Part shown: piece after piece, positions 9,761-17,868 of the stretch
Layout: each line of letters opens with the position of its first letter
Numbering within the stretch: the first letter of the stretch is position 1
Assembly (NCBI RefSeq): GCF_019583405.1
Contig: NZ_SZUU01000004.1
Coordinates: 372,001-436,000, forward strand
Direction of reading: 5' to 3'
Length of the DNA: 64,000 nucleotides
DNA from: Bacteroides fragilis
Lineage (GTDB): Bacteria; Bacteroidota; Bacteroidia; Bacteroidales; Bacteroidaceae
The notes under the pieces: model-generated
Database searches by the model: none
Told to the model about the DNA's origin: nothing
The model's input: the letters and a program-made list of their open reading frames with translations, nothing else
Made by a program: the position numbers and the translations under genes

Positions 9761-10600
9761 ATGACTTGTTCATTAATACTTTGTACTTTGAATCGAGTTG
9801 AGGAGGTCGCTGAGTTTTTTCAATCATTAGTAATTCAAACATTTAAAGATTTTGAATGTATTGTTGTTGATCAAAATGAAGATGATAGACTGGATTCTAT
9901 TATAAAAGAATATTCTGATAAAATTACAATAAAACATATTAAATCTATAAAAAAAGGACTTAGCTTAAATAGAAACTTAGGTTTAACTTATGCTTTAGGT
10001 AGTATAGTTGCATTTCCAGATGATGATTGCGAATATTTGTCTATAACATTAGAACAGGTTGTTTCTTTCTTTTCTCATAATGAATGTTATAGGCTCTTTA
10101 CGATCAATACAGTTAGTAAAACAAGTAATATATGGTATAATAGCCAGCGAAGTAAAGTGCAATTGAATAATAGAAATTATTATCGGTATGCTATTAGTAT
10201 GGGGATTTTTGTAAGATATAGAAGCTTATCAGACTTGTCGTTTGATGAACAATTGGGTGTTGGATGTTATTTTGGTGCGGGAGAAGAAAGTGATTTCGTT
10301 TCTAATTTATTAACATTGGGCTATGATGGTATATATGATGGAAGTATGTTTGTATATCATCCATCAGAAGTGCCTGTTGTAGCTCTTAAAGACCGGTATA
10401 TAAAATATAGTTTAGGCTATGGTGCGTTAATGAAGAAAGAAATAATTTACAGACACAAATATTATATGTTAGTAAAATTAATCTTTGACTTGCTGGGGAG
10501 AATTGTTGCTGCATGTTTGCCTATAGAAAAGAGGAAACTTTATTGGTATTCTTTTAAATATAGATTATTGGGATATATTAAATATACTATAAAGAAATAA
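9761..10600 (+). CDS. GT2-family glycosyltransferase
   Basis: This 279-residue protein starts CSLILCTLNRVEEVAEFFQS and carries VVDQNEDDRLDSIIKEY and the metal-binding FPDDDC near residue 85, all pointing to the GT-A fold. A KKGLSLNRNLGLTYALGS segment corresponds to the acceptor-side loop of GT2 enzymes, and AGEESDFVSNLL is the usual catalytic-base region. It follows the polymerase after 11 bases. The C-terminal basic stretch with a hydrophobic segment could anchor it to the membrane. Donor unknown. Confidence 0.82.
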   Translation: MTCSLILCTLNRVEEVAEFFQSLVIQTFKDFECIVVDQNEDDRLDSIIKEYSDKITIKHIKSIKKGLSLNRNLGLTYALGSIVAFPDDDCEYLSITLEQVVSFFSHNECYRLFTINTVSKTSNIWYNSQRSKVQLNNRNYYRYAISMGIFVRYRSLSDLSFDEQLGVGCYFGAGEESDFVSNLLTLGYDGIYDGSMFVYHPSEVPVVALKDRYIKYSLGYGALMKKEIIYRHKYYMLVKLIFDLLGRIVAACLPIEKRKLYWYSFKYRLLGYIKYTIKK

Positions 10601-10619
10601 TAGATGCTAATTATATTTT

Positions 10620-11642
10620 ATGAACGTATTTTTTTACTCTAGTGTACGTACTAAAAAAATGTTTTCAATTCAGAGTTATTATAGAAATGATATCTGTATC
10701 TTAAGAAATTTAGGGTATAATGTTCATTTAAGTAACTCTATATGGGATTTTCTATGTTTTTGGAAATATGATATTGCTTTTTTATACTTTTATAAATATA
10801 GTTTTTTTGCTGCATTCTTTGCCAAATTATTTAGGAAAAAAGTATATTATACTGGAGGTATCGACTATTTGGAAAAAACATTTGCAACTGCAAAGCAAAG
10901 ATTTCTTCAAATTATTTTTTTTAAATTATGTAATCTTTTGTCGGATAGAAACATAATTGTTTCATCAACTGATTGGGAAAATATTAGAGAAATTTATTAT
11001 GATAAAATACCGAATAAATGTAGTCTAAGTTTTCACTCAATTGATTATTCTAAATTTGAATATACAGAAAACTTTTCAAGTAAAAAGAAAATTATTTCTA
11101 CTATAGCTTGGATGGTTAATCTTGATAACGTGTTTAGAAAAGGAGTTGATAAATCTATCTTGGTTTTTTCTGATTTTATAAAGGTATTTCCTGAGTATAG
11201 GTTGGTGATAGCTGGCCCTCCAGGGGCTGGGAGCGAATATATTCTAAATATGATAAAGCAACTTGAATTGGAGAATGTGGTTATCTATAAAGGGGCTATT
11301 TCAGAGGACGAAAAGATTGAGTTATTAAAAGATAGCCGATGTTATTTGCAATTGTCAAAGTACGAAGGATTCGGCATAGCTGCGATTGAGGCTTTAGCAG
11401 CAGGAGATCAAGTGATTCATAGTGGAAATGGAGGTCTTAAAGATGCTCTTGGGGTATATGGGTATAAAGTTGATATTGAAGATAAAGAGCAGGTTTTGAA
11501 CACATTATTAAATATATGTGAACATGATATTGATGTTGAGTTTACAAAAAAAGGAATAAAATACATTGCCGATAATTTTAGTTATAATAAAAGGCTTTCT
11601 GATTTTCGGAAAATTATAGGTGAATACCATGCAAAATCTTAA
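10620..11642 (+). CDS. GT4-family glycosyltransferase
   Basis: This 340-residue protein shows a C-terminal GT-B lobe with VIAGPPGAGSEYILNMIKQL, LQLSKYEGFGIAAIEALAAG (E-x7-E) and HSGNGGLKDALG, typical of group 1 (GT4) transferases. The N-terminal lobe is divergent and AT-rich. Its 3' end overlaps the beginning of the next glycosyltransferase gene. It most likely adds one of the sugars of the repeat unit at the cytoplasmic side of the membrane. Confidence 0.82.
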   Translation: MNVFFYSSVRTKKMFSIQSYYRNDICILRNLGYNVHLSNSIWDFLCFWKYDIAFLYFYKYSFFAAFFAKLFRKKVYYTGGIDYLEKTFATAKQRFLQIIFFKLCNLLSDRNIIVSSTDWENIREIYYDKIPNKCSLSFHSIDYSKFEYTENFSSKKKIISTIAWMVNLDNVFRKGVDKSILVFSDFIKVFPEYRLVIAGPPGAGSEYILNMIKQLELENVVIYKGAISEDEKIELLKDSRCYLQLSKYEGFGIAAIEALAAGDQVIHSGNGGLKDALGVYGYKVDIEDKEQVLNTLLNICEHDIDVEFTKKGIKYIADNFSYNKRLSDFRKIIGEYHAKS

Positions 11643-12393
11643 GATATCTTTAATAACGACTTCTTATAATAGTGAGACTACCATTAGTGATACATTGTCT
11701 TCCGTTTTGTTTCAATCATATTCAAATATAGAGTATATAATTGTTGACGGTGGTTCAAGCGATGAAACGATTTCAATAATAAAAGAATACGAACCTCTGT
11801 TTAATGGACGATTGAAGTGGATTAGTGAAAAAGATGATGGTATTTATGATGCTATGAATAAGGGAATACAGATGGCTTCAGGAGATATTGTTGGGATATT
11901 GAACTCAGATGATTTTTTTACTTCTGATAATGTTTTAGCTGCTATTATTGCTGAATTTGACAGATATTCTCTTGATGCAGTATACGGTGATGTTCATTTT
12001 GTGAGATCTAATAATTTGCATAAATCTATTCGTTATTATTCTTCTAGAATATTTAAACCTAAACTAATGAGATTAGGTTTTATGCCGGCTCATCCAAGTT
12101 TTTATTGTTGGAAAGATTGTTTTCTGAAATATGGCTTTTATAAGATTGATTATAGTATTTGTGCTGATTTTGAACTCTTGTTACGCTTTATTTATGTTCA
12201 TAAAATAGTCACTAAATACATCCCTATGGACATGGTGACTATGCGCGTAGGTGGTGTTAGTACTAATGGTCTAAAGAGTCATATTAAAATATTGAGAGAG
12301 CATTTACGTGCGTTTAAGGAAAATGGAATAAGGGCTAATCTTTTCTTACTGGCTATTAGATACTTTTATAAAGTAACAGAATTTATTAAATAG
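11629..12393 (+). CDS. GT2-family glycosyltransferase (WcaA-like)
   Basis: About 254 residues starting LKISLITTSYNSETTISDTL, with IVDGGSSDETISIIKEY, SEKDDGIYDAMNKGIQMASG and LNSDDFF. This is the WcaA/colanic-acid type of GT2 enzyme. A GTG at 11620 is also in frame, but an AGG sits just before it at normal spacing for the ATG at 11629, so the ATG is preferred. It overlaps the previous gene by 14 bases. It is the last glycosyltransferase of the locus, and base composition rises sharply right after it. Confidence 0.85.
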   Translation: MQNLKISLITTSYNSETTISDTLSSVLFQSYSNIEYIIVDGGSSDETISIIKEYEPLFNGRLKWISEKDDGIYDAMNKGIQMASGDIVGILNSDDFFTSDNVLAAIIAEFDRYSLDAVYGDVHFVRSNNLHKSIRYYSSRIFKPKLMRLGFMPAHPSFYCWKDCFLKYGFYKIDYSICADFELLLRFIYVHKIVTKYIPMDMVTMRVGGVSTNGLKSHIKILREHLRAFKENGIRANLFLLAIRYFYKVTEFIK

Positions 12394-12412
12394 GAAAGAA
12401 CTTTACTCTTTT

Positions 12413-13135
12413 ATGATTTTTGGATTTTTTTCTTTGGTACATACCGATTTTCAGCCTTATTTACTTCCTAATACGGATGCATGGGCTTTGCCTGAGGATA
12501 AAGCGTTGGATTTATTGGCTTATCTTGAACAGCAAGGTGTCAGGCAGATCTACTGTGTACCTCCGGTAAAGGTGGAAAATGAAGGGAATGCTTCTTCTTT
12601 TCTGAAAGATGCCTTTCAATATTTACAGCAGCAATACTCCGGTAATATCTCTCTGCGTTTGTCGGCAAGATATCGTTTGGATGAAGGATTTCCGGCTTTG
12701 TTGGAGAAGGGAGATTTGTTGGCGATAGGAGGGGGAAAGGAGTTACTGGTAGATGTGTCTCCTTTAAAACAGCCGGAAGGACTCAGTGAGATGATTCATG
12801 CCATCTGCCGGTCGGGTTATATCCCTGTTCTGATGCAACCGGAACGTTCGCTTTATTGGGGAACGGAAGACTATCTGCACTTGCGGGAATCGGGATGCAG
12901 GCTGATGCTGAATCTATATTCCTTGTTCGGTTACAATGGTGACGGAGCGTTGAATTACAGCCGTATGTTGTTGAAAAAGGAGTGGTATACATATCTCTGT
13001 TCGGGCAGGGAGGATACAAAGGTGATGCGATATAGTGAATCGTTTTCGATGGAGGATGATGACGATTTGGCGATGAAATTGCAGGAGATAGAAAGAAACA
13101 GCAGGCTGTTGTGGTCTGCTACGGAAAACGGGTAA
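12413..13135 (+). CDS. CpsB/YwqE-like PHP-family protein, probably catalytically inactive
   Basis: This 240-residue protein follows the fold order of CpsB/CapC/YwqE tyrosine-protein phosphatases: an N-terminal segment ending PYLLPNTDAW, YLEQQGVRQIYCVPP, SARYRLDEGFPALL, SGYIPVLMQPER, CRLMLNLYSLFGY and a final YLCSGREDT. In active family members these positions read HSHLLPG.DDG, TPH, AEYMLDE, AHPER, QLN and GTDLH, and they supply the metal ligands. Here the His pair, the TPH histidine, the Glu, the AHPER histidine and the final Asp-His are all replaced. It is therefore likely a structural or regulatory pseudo-enzyme of capsule chain-length control. GC returns to the chromosomal level here. Confidence 0.7.
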   Translation: MIFGFFSLVHTDFQPYLLPNTDAWALPEDKALDLLAYLEQQGVRQIYCVPPVKVENEGNASSFLKDAFQYLQQQYSGNISLRLSARYRLDEGFPALLEKGDLLAIGGGKELLVDVSPLKQPEGLSEMIHAICRSGYIPVLMQPERSLYWGTEDYLHLRESGCRLMLNLYSLFGYNGDGALNYSRMLLKKEWYTYLCSGREDTKVMRYSESFSMEDDDDLAMKLQEIERNSRLLWSATENG

Positions 13136-13160
13136 CGGCGGTTATTCGTGTTTTAGGCGG

Positions 13161-13200
13161 CAGCCGGGATTACCGTAACAGGTGATTCCGGCTGTTTTTA
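13161..13200 (+). terminator. Rho-independent terminator at end of capsule operon
   Basis: The arms CAGCCGG (13161-13167) and CCGGCTG (13188-13194) form a GC-rich stem, followed by TTTTT. It lies 25 bases after the last gene of the capsule operon, so it probably ends that long transcript. Confidence 0.75.
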
Positions 13201-13392
13201 TATAATATCTTTGAATCTGTTGAGAAGTCAATATTACTGATATGTAATGTTCCAAGCATTTATGAAAGTTACTTTAGGACGACTACTTTGGAATATTATT
13301 GATGTTTTAATGGCGGTTAGTTTGATAATTCTGATTGTATATCCGTATAAAAATAAAAGATTGTGATAACTTCTGTATTTTTCCCTTTAAAG

Positions 13393-13426
13393 TATACTGC
13401 ATATTTGAATATTTGCAGTATATTTG
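13393..13426 (+). promoter_or_regulatory. Palindromic operator overlapping the abiE promoter
   Basis: Perfect 9-base arms TATACTGCA (13393-13401) and TGCAGTATA (13414-13422) are separated by 12 bases. The right arm overlaps TATATTTG (13419-13426), a match to the Bacteroides -7 box TAnnTTTG. AbiEi antitoxins are known to repress their own promoter by binding inverted repeats, so this is the likely binding site. The rest of 13201-13392 shows nothing recognisable. Confidence 0.6.
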
Positions 13427-13447
13427 CAAGGAATAGTTATAGGGAAT

Positions 13448-14017
13448 ATGTGCATTGAAGACCAACTTAAAAAAAATGGCTTTGTCTCTACACAAGGTTT
13501 GACTGACTGGCAGGAACAGCAATTGCAGGCCTCAGTTCGCAAAGGAGAGGCTATGCGCTTAAAAAATGGCGTATACGCTCATATTGACGCATTGGCAGGT
13601 ACAATGGTGGATATTCGCCTGATTGTTCCTAATGGCATTCTCTGTCTTTGGTCGGCATGGTCGGTTTATAATCTCACTACTCAGATTCCGAATGCTTACT
13701 ATGTGGCCATTAAGCGTAGTCGAAAAGTAGTTCTGCCTGAATATCCCGAATTTCAACTGATATATCAATCTGACAAATTACTATCTATCGGTGCTACTCG
13801 GAAAGAAATACAAGGATACGATGTGCCGATCTTTGATGTGGAACGTTCGGTTTGTGATGTGGTCAAGTATCGAAATAAAGTGGGAATTGATGTGATGGCA
13901 GAAGTCCTTCAAGCCTATCTGAAACGTCCCGATAAGAATATATCTCTATTGATGGATTATGCCTCTAAACTAAGAATACGTAATACACTTAATCATTATC
14001 TTGAGGCATGGCTATAA
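13448..14017 (+). CDS. abiEi: AbiEi-family antitoxin / transcriptional regulator
   Basis: About 189 residues. The N-terminal half is a winged-helix-like segment (MCIEDQLKKNGFVSTQGLTD...LRKGE-type) with the usual LKNGVYAHID strand. The second half (LCLWSAWSVYNLTTQIPNAYYVAI, IFDVERSVCDVVKYRNKVG) matches the AbiEi C-terminal domain. In AbiE type IV systems it represses the operon and counters the toxin. The open frame begins at 13424, but the ATG at 13448 after AGGGA is the better start. It overlaps the toxin gene by ten bases, as is usual for this pair. A palindromic operator lies just upstream. Confidence 0.85.
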   Translation: MCIEDQLKKNGFVSTQGLTDWQEQQLQASVRKGEAMRLKNGVYAHIDALAGTMVDIRLIVPNGILCLWSAWSVYNLTTQIPNAYYVAIKRSRKVVLPEYPEFQLIYQSDKLLSIGATRKEIQGYDVPIFDVERSVCDVVKYRNKVGIDVMAEVLQAYLKRPDKNISLLMDYASKLRIRNTLNHYLEAWL

Positions 14018-14877
14018 AAGAAATATATAACTATGGGGACTCAGTGAAAGCTAGGTTGTTGAATATTTCACGGAGAAATGGACAAAGCTATCAAATGCTT
14101 GTAACCCGATACCTCCAAGAGCGTTTGCTCTATCGTTTATCAATCAGCCGTTTTTATGACCATTTCTTTTTGAAAGGTGGAGCATTGCTATATGCTCATG
14201 AGCGTTTTTTGGCGAGGCCAACATTGGATATTGACTTCATGGGGTATCACATCGACAATAACAAAGAAAATATAAAAAAGATATTTGCAGAAATTTGCTC
14301 CATCTCTTACGAACAAGATGGTGTAATATTTTACATTGATACACTGCGTACTGATGAGATTGCAATTGAGAAGAAATATCCGGGTGTAAGATTGACGTTG
14401 ACAGCCTCTCTTGATACGATTCGCCAGTATGTTTCTATGGATATAGGATTTGGAGATGTGATAACTCCCAGTCCATCTGAATTGGATTATCCGAACTTAC
14501 TTGACGGATTCCCCAATACTGACATCATGGCTTATTCTTTGGAGACAGTTGTGGCAGAGAAATTTCAGACTATGATTTCAAGAGCAGAAACAAATAGTCG
14601 AATGAAAGATTTTTATGATCTCTATACGATCTTGCAAGGAGGAAAATATAATGCGGAAATATTAGATGAAGCTATAAAGGCAACATTCAAGAATCGCCAA
14701 ACTAACTACATGGAAAATCACGTTGCATTTAGTCTTGCCTTTGCAAAGAACTCGAATTTGAACATAAGGTGGAATGCATTCATGAAGAAACTTAAGATTC
14801 CAACTCAACTTACTTTTTTTGAAGTAATGGATTACCTCCAAGTCAAACTAAAACCTTATTGGGAAAATTTGAAATAA
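14008..14877 (+). CDS. abiEii: AbiEii-family nucleotidyltransferase toxin
   Basis: This 289-residue protein of the DUF1814/AbiEii type has the minimal nucleotidyltransferase signature FFLKGGALLYAHERF followed by the DID metal pair (PTLDIDFMGY) near residue 75. ETVVAEKFQTMISR and RMKDFYDLYTIL are the remaining family motifs, containing the conserved Lys and Asp. Family knowledge: AbiEii-type toxins (for example MenT) modify tRNA with nucleotides and cause reversible growth arrest, giving abortive phage defence. All active-site motifs are present, so the toxin looks functional. Confidence 0.9.
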   Translation: MAIKEIYNYGDSVKARLLNISRRNGQSYQMLVTRYLQERLLYRLSISRFYDHFFLKGGALLYAHERFLARPTLDIDFMGYHIDNNKENIKKIFAEICSISYEQDGVIFYIDTLRTDEIAIEKKYPGVRLTLTASLDTIRQYVSMDIGFGDVITPSPSELDYPNLLDGFPNTDIMAYSLETVVAEKFQTMISRAETNSRMKDFYDLYTILQGGKYNAEILDEAIKATFKNRQTNYMENHVAFSLAFAKNSNLNIRWNAFMKKLKIPTQLTFFEVMDYLQVKLKPYWENLK

Positions 14878-15001
14878 TATTGAGAAGTTCTGTACTCACC
14901 CTGCCATAATAGTAGGAAGGCTGCAACATCTAAAAGTAATATCTTATTGGCAGGATCAGGAACTGATAGAGAAGGTCGATTTGGATAGTGCCGTTCAGTG
15001 A
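14876..15001 (+). pseudogene. Possible C-terminal remnant of an ImmA/IrrE-type (HigA-like) gene
   Basis: A short open stretch of about 41 codons without a start encodes FCTHPAIIVGRLQHLKVIS and a downstream helix. The HPAIIVGRLQH pattern resembles the end of the ImmA/IrrE metallopeptidase domain found in HigA-type antitoxins. The helix-turn-helix and HExxH parts are absent. It directly abuts the AbiEii stop, as if AbiE had been inserted into or had replaced an older gene. The resemblance is from memory only. Confidence 0.35.
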
Positions 15002-15357
15002 TTGTGCTATCCGGCAATTCCGGTTCCATCACGATTGGGACCGGAGAATTAGGAATAACCGAATAATATGTGTATATTTGCAGTTACTAACATTGGGTTT
15101 ATACTGAAATCTTCTTTGTGCGTGATTGTTTTCCGCTTCATTCTGCGGCTTATGGCATTCCCCAATCGACATCATTATTTGCTGCTTTGTTCAGGATAAA
15201 AGCATCGCGCCTATGTGCTGCTGGCATTCGGCGTAGCGTATGATCTGGATATAATGATGAAATCGTTTGTTTATTGGTGTGTGTGACATAAAACTGTCTA
15301 TCCGGCAATCAACATGTAAAAGAACAGGCAGTATTGATTCAGACATAAAATTATTGA
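15002..15357. other. Non-coding stretch before the cold-shock gene
   Basis: About 350 bases with no open frame that looks real and no RNA gene that I recognise. Mean composition is like the chromosome. The last 60 bases are AT-rich and probably hold the promoter and leader of the next gene; no clear TAnnTTTG box is seen. Confidence 0.4.
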
Positions 15358-15798
15358 ATGGTAAAAAAAATAACAACAAGTAAACGTGACCGGGAGAAGC
15401 TAAAGGAGCAGAAACGTAAGGAGAAGCAACAACGTAAAGAGGAACGCCAAAGCAGCGGCCCAAGTTCTTTTGAGGATATGATTGCTTATGTCGACCAGTT
15501 CGGTGTTTTGCATTCAGTGCCGCAGGAACGGATTGAGGAAGAAGTCGATGCATCTCATATCGAGGTTTCTGTACCCAAACAAGAGAATGTGGAAGTGACT
15601 CCTCACATGGGGCGTATCGAGTATTTTAATGCTGCGAAAGGCTATGGTTTTGTGAAAGATACGGATAATGGCGAAAAGTATTTCTTCCATATCTCTTCTG
15701 CCCCTGCGACAATTGCTGAAGGTGATAGAGTGACATTTGAAATAGAGCGCGGTATGCGTGGAATGAACGCTGTACGAATATCAATAGTGACTGAATAG
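15358..15798 (+). CDS. Cold-shock-domain protein with basic N-terminal extension
   Basis: This 146-residue protein has two parts. Residues 1-33 are very rich in Lys, Arg, Gln and Glu. After a linker (SFEDMIAYVDQFGVLHSVP), residues 82-146 form a cold-shock domain with the RNP1-like KGYGFVKD and RNP2-like YFFHISSA motifs. This layout is common in Bacteroides CSD proteins and suggests RNA binding, with the basic tail adding affinity. It stands alone between a toxin-antitoxin pair and a defence-like pair. A strong hairpin follows it. Confidence 0.88.
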   Translation: MVKKITTSKRDREKLKEQKRKEKQQRKEERQSSGPSSFEDMIAYVDQFGVLHSVPQERIEEEVDASHIEVSVPKQENVEVTPHMGRIEYFNAAKGYGFVKDTDNGEKYFFHISSAPATIAEGDRVTFEIERGMRGMNAVRISIVTE

Positions 15799-15844
15799 CA
15801 AAGTGGCTTCCGAAATAAGTAATTATCACGGATAATAATAATGG

Positions 15845-15886
15845 ATATGGCCCCAATAATTGATAACTCAATTATTGGGGCCATAT
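15845..15886. terminator. Long perfect hairpin between convergent genes (bidirectional terminator)
   Basis: A 19-bp perfect stem (arms at 15845-15863 and 15868-15886) closes a TAAC loop. It sits between the cold-shock gene and the oppositely oriented DUF4435 gene. There is no clear T-run on either side, but stem strength and position suggest it ends or stabilises both transcripts. Confidence 0.6.
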
Positions 15887-15932
15887 TGGTAAGTGATTGT
15901 TACTTTTCGTTTTTATTTCTGCTTTTGTATAT

Positions 15933-16883
15933 TTAAGGCCATATTGATCGAATATCTTGAACACATCTTTTTATCTCAGGATAGGTGAAATAAAGATCGG
16001 CATTTAGGAGCTTCTTTTTAAATGTATCTTTTCTTTGATAAATAGTTGCTATTTTGTCATATTCGCCCGCTTCTGACAGACGTTTTTTTTCGTTTCTTTT
16101 CAATATATTGCATATTTCTTCTCCTAATTTTGTAATCAAATCGTATAGATTATGTCCACGAATATATAAGTAGGTATTTTCTTCTGTAAGTCCCAGACGT
16201 TCGTATTTGGCTTTCTCTACTGCTTCATCATAGTTGGGATAAATACTTTTTAAATAGGATATTGGGAGAGTGACTCTTTTATGAAGAGTGGTAATAATAT
16301 AGTCTCCATTGTCATTTATTCTATTGTTGCTGTAGGGGAATGATAGTAATTTGAAAAAGTCAGTATTGGATAATTTCCTTTCCTTTTGTCTGTGATCATA
16401 TAAGAAAAGAAGAAATAACGGATAAATCTCTTTTGAGTATGCCAACAAAAACTTATTAAAGTCAAAAATGCTATTTGTAAATCCGCAGGTCAATATAGGT
16501 AACGCAGCTAAACGATCTGTGAAACAAAGATGATTTTCGAAAGAATAAGTATAAGTCTGTAGTATGTAATGCTTGGCATCTATATCTGGTTCTTGCATTA
16601 AATAGTGTAAATCACTGTCTATGGCAATCGCCATCTTACTGTCGAGGAAATCTTTGAAAATAAGACAAGTGGAACTTCCCGTAGCTTTATTTCCAGATTG
16701 GGAGCGGCTGTAGGGAATAAAATAAAAATTGTATTGAGGACATGCCTCTTTAAATATTTTATTCCAAAATATAATATCGTTTTTATCTTCCAGATGGATG
16801 ACAGCTTTACATCCATTCAACAACAGTGAGGCTTTGTAGTTTTGTGCTACAGTTGCATAATAAGCTTTTTTGCTTGGTGTCAT
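15933..16883 (-). CDS. DUF4435 (TOPRIM-like) protein, AriB-like partner of the ATPase
   Basis: This 316-residue protein has a DUF4435 pattern: near residue 25 KAVIHLEDKNDIIFWNKIF with a conserved acidic residue, then MAIAIDSDLHYL near residue 95 with the DxD of TOPRIM folds. The middle segment carries YSFENHLCF, and the C-terminal region is rich in Lys and aromatic residues. It is encoded eight bases after the ABC-type ATPase gene on the same strand. Family knowledge: an AAA ATPase (AriA) followed by a DUF4435 TOPRIM nuclease (AriB) is the make-up of the PARIS anti-phage system, in which AriB becomes a toxic tRNA nuclease when triggered. The functional assignment is inference from domain pair and order. 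Confidence 0.75.
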   Translation of the reverse strand: MTPSKKAYYATVAQNYKASLLLNGCKAVIHLEDKNDIIFWNKIFKEACPQYNFYFIPYSRSQSGNKATGSSTCLIFKDFLDSKMAIAIDSDLHYLMQEPDIDAKHYILQTYTYSFENHLCFTDRLAALPILTCGFTNSIFDFNKFLLAYSKEIYPLFLLFLYDHRQKERKLSNTDFFKLLSFPYSNNRINDNGDYIITTLHKRVTLPISYLKSIYPNYDEAVEKAKYERLGLTEENTYLYIRGHNLYDLITKLGEEICNILKRNEKKRLSEAGEYDKIATIYQRKDTFKKKLLNADLYFTYPEIKRCVQDIRSIWP

Positions 16884-16891
16884 TTCTCTTT

Positions 16892-17719
16892 TTATATCGG
16901 TTTGACGATATCCTCCATAAATACTAATTTATCTCCCCATCCATCGGCAAAGATACTCGGTGAATGAGTTGAAAGAATGATCTGGCAATTTTTATTTAGA
17001 ATTTGTATAGCTTCAATTAATTGTCTTTGCCATTCGATGTGAAGGGATAGTTCCGGTTCGTCCATTAACAGAATGAACGGTTTGTCTTCCTTTAAAAATA
17101 CCTTGAGCAATATGAGTAACAATTGTTTTTCTCCTGAGGATAGCTGTTCCGGTTCTATTTCCTCTTCTTGGTTTAAAAACGTGAAAACCATTTTGTTTTT
17201 TGAATTGATACTGATCTGTTTTTGGGTACTTGCAAAAAAACTATTGATTATTTTAAATAACATCGAGATTCGTTCTTGTATCTCTTCCGACTGTTCTGGG
17301 TAGTTGAGGATTTTTGAACGATAGTCGATGAAATTGAAAACGTTTTTATTTAGCGGATAAATAGTCATATCCAATTCTTGCATAAGAGAAGATTGAGTAC
17401 TTTTCTTAGCTGTCGGTATGTCGAATGTATTGATGTATTCGATGTCTAAAAGCCAGTCTTTTTGAAATTCTATGCTAAAATCTTTTTTGTCTGCATGATA
17501 TAATATGCTACCTCCTGCATCAAACCGAATAAAGATATCTGTTTTAAGCTTATTGAGCTCTTTGATATCACTTGTAAGTAGCAAGTAGATAAATCGGAGA
17601 AAGGTAGATTTGCCACTTCCATTGGGACCGACGAGGATATTGACTTTGGGATCTACGTGATTCCATTCGATGTCCTGTTTTCCCCACATCTTTTTAATTT
17701 GTATCTGCGAAATCTTCAT
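16892..17719 (-). CDS. Compact ABC/AAA-type ATPase, AriA-like
   Basis: This 275-residue protein starts with a RecF/AAA_15-like strand and Walker A GPNGSGKST at about residues 32-40. Later come the ABC signature LSSGEKQ, Walker B ILLMDEPELSL and the H-loop STHSPS near the end. All ATPase motifs are intact. It lacks the long coiled-coil of SMC proteins and is shorter than the AriA proteins I recall, so it is a compact version. It is first in a two-gene operon with the DUF4435 protein. In such systems the ATPase forms the sensor scaffold that holds the nuclease inactive. A stand-alone OLD-like or retron-like role is the alternative. Confidence 0.78.
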   Translation of the reverse strand: MKISQIQIKKMWGKQDIEWNHVDPKVNILVGPNGSGKSTFLRFIYLLLTSDIKELNKLKTDIFIRFDAGGSILYHADKKDFSIEFQKDWLLDIEYINTFDIPTAKKSTQSSLMQELDMTIYPLNKNVFNFIDYRSKILNYPEQSEEIQERISMLFKIINSFFASTQKQISINSKNKMVFTFLNQEEEIEPEQLSSGEKQLLLILLKVFLKEDKPFILLMDEPELSLHIEWQRQLIEAIQILNKNCQIILSTHSPSIFADGWGDKLVFMEDIVKPI

Positions 17720-17821
17720 TGCTTCTGTTTTATAATTACTTACTGTTTATCAGCTTGATTTTAATAAAGGCTGTCATTGCAAAGATAACCAATCTCTTTT
17801 AATATTTGTTCAGTAGAAACT

Positions 17822-17861
17822 TTTTTTCATAAGTCGCCCCACTGAGCGACTTATGAAAAAA
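17822..17861. terminator. Bidirectional-type terminator hairpin
   Basis: Perfect 16-bp stem: TTTTTTCATAAGTCGC (17822-17837) and its complement at 17846-17861, with an 8-base loop. It lies eight bases beyond the stop codon of the lipoprotein gene read on the minus strand, and on that strand it ends in a T-run. Confidence 0.75.
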
Positions 17862-17868
17862 GGAAAAT

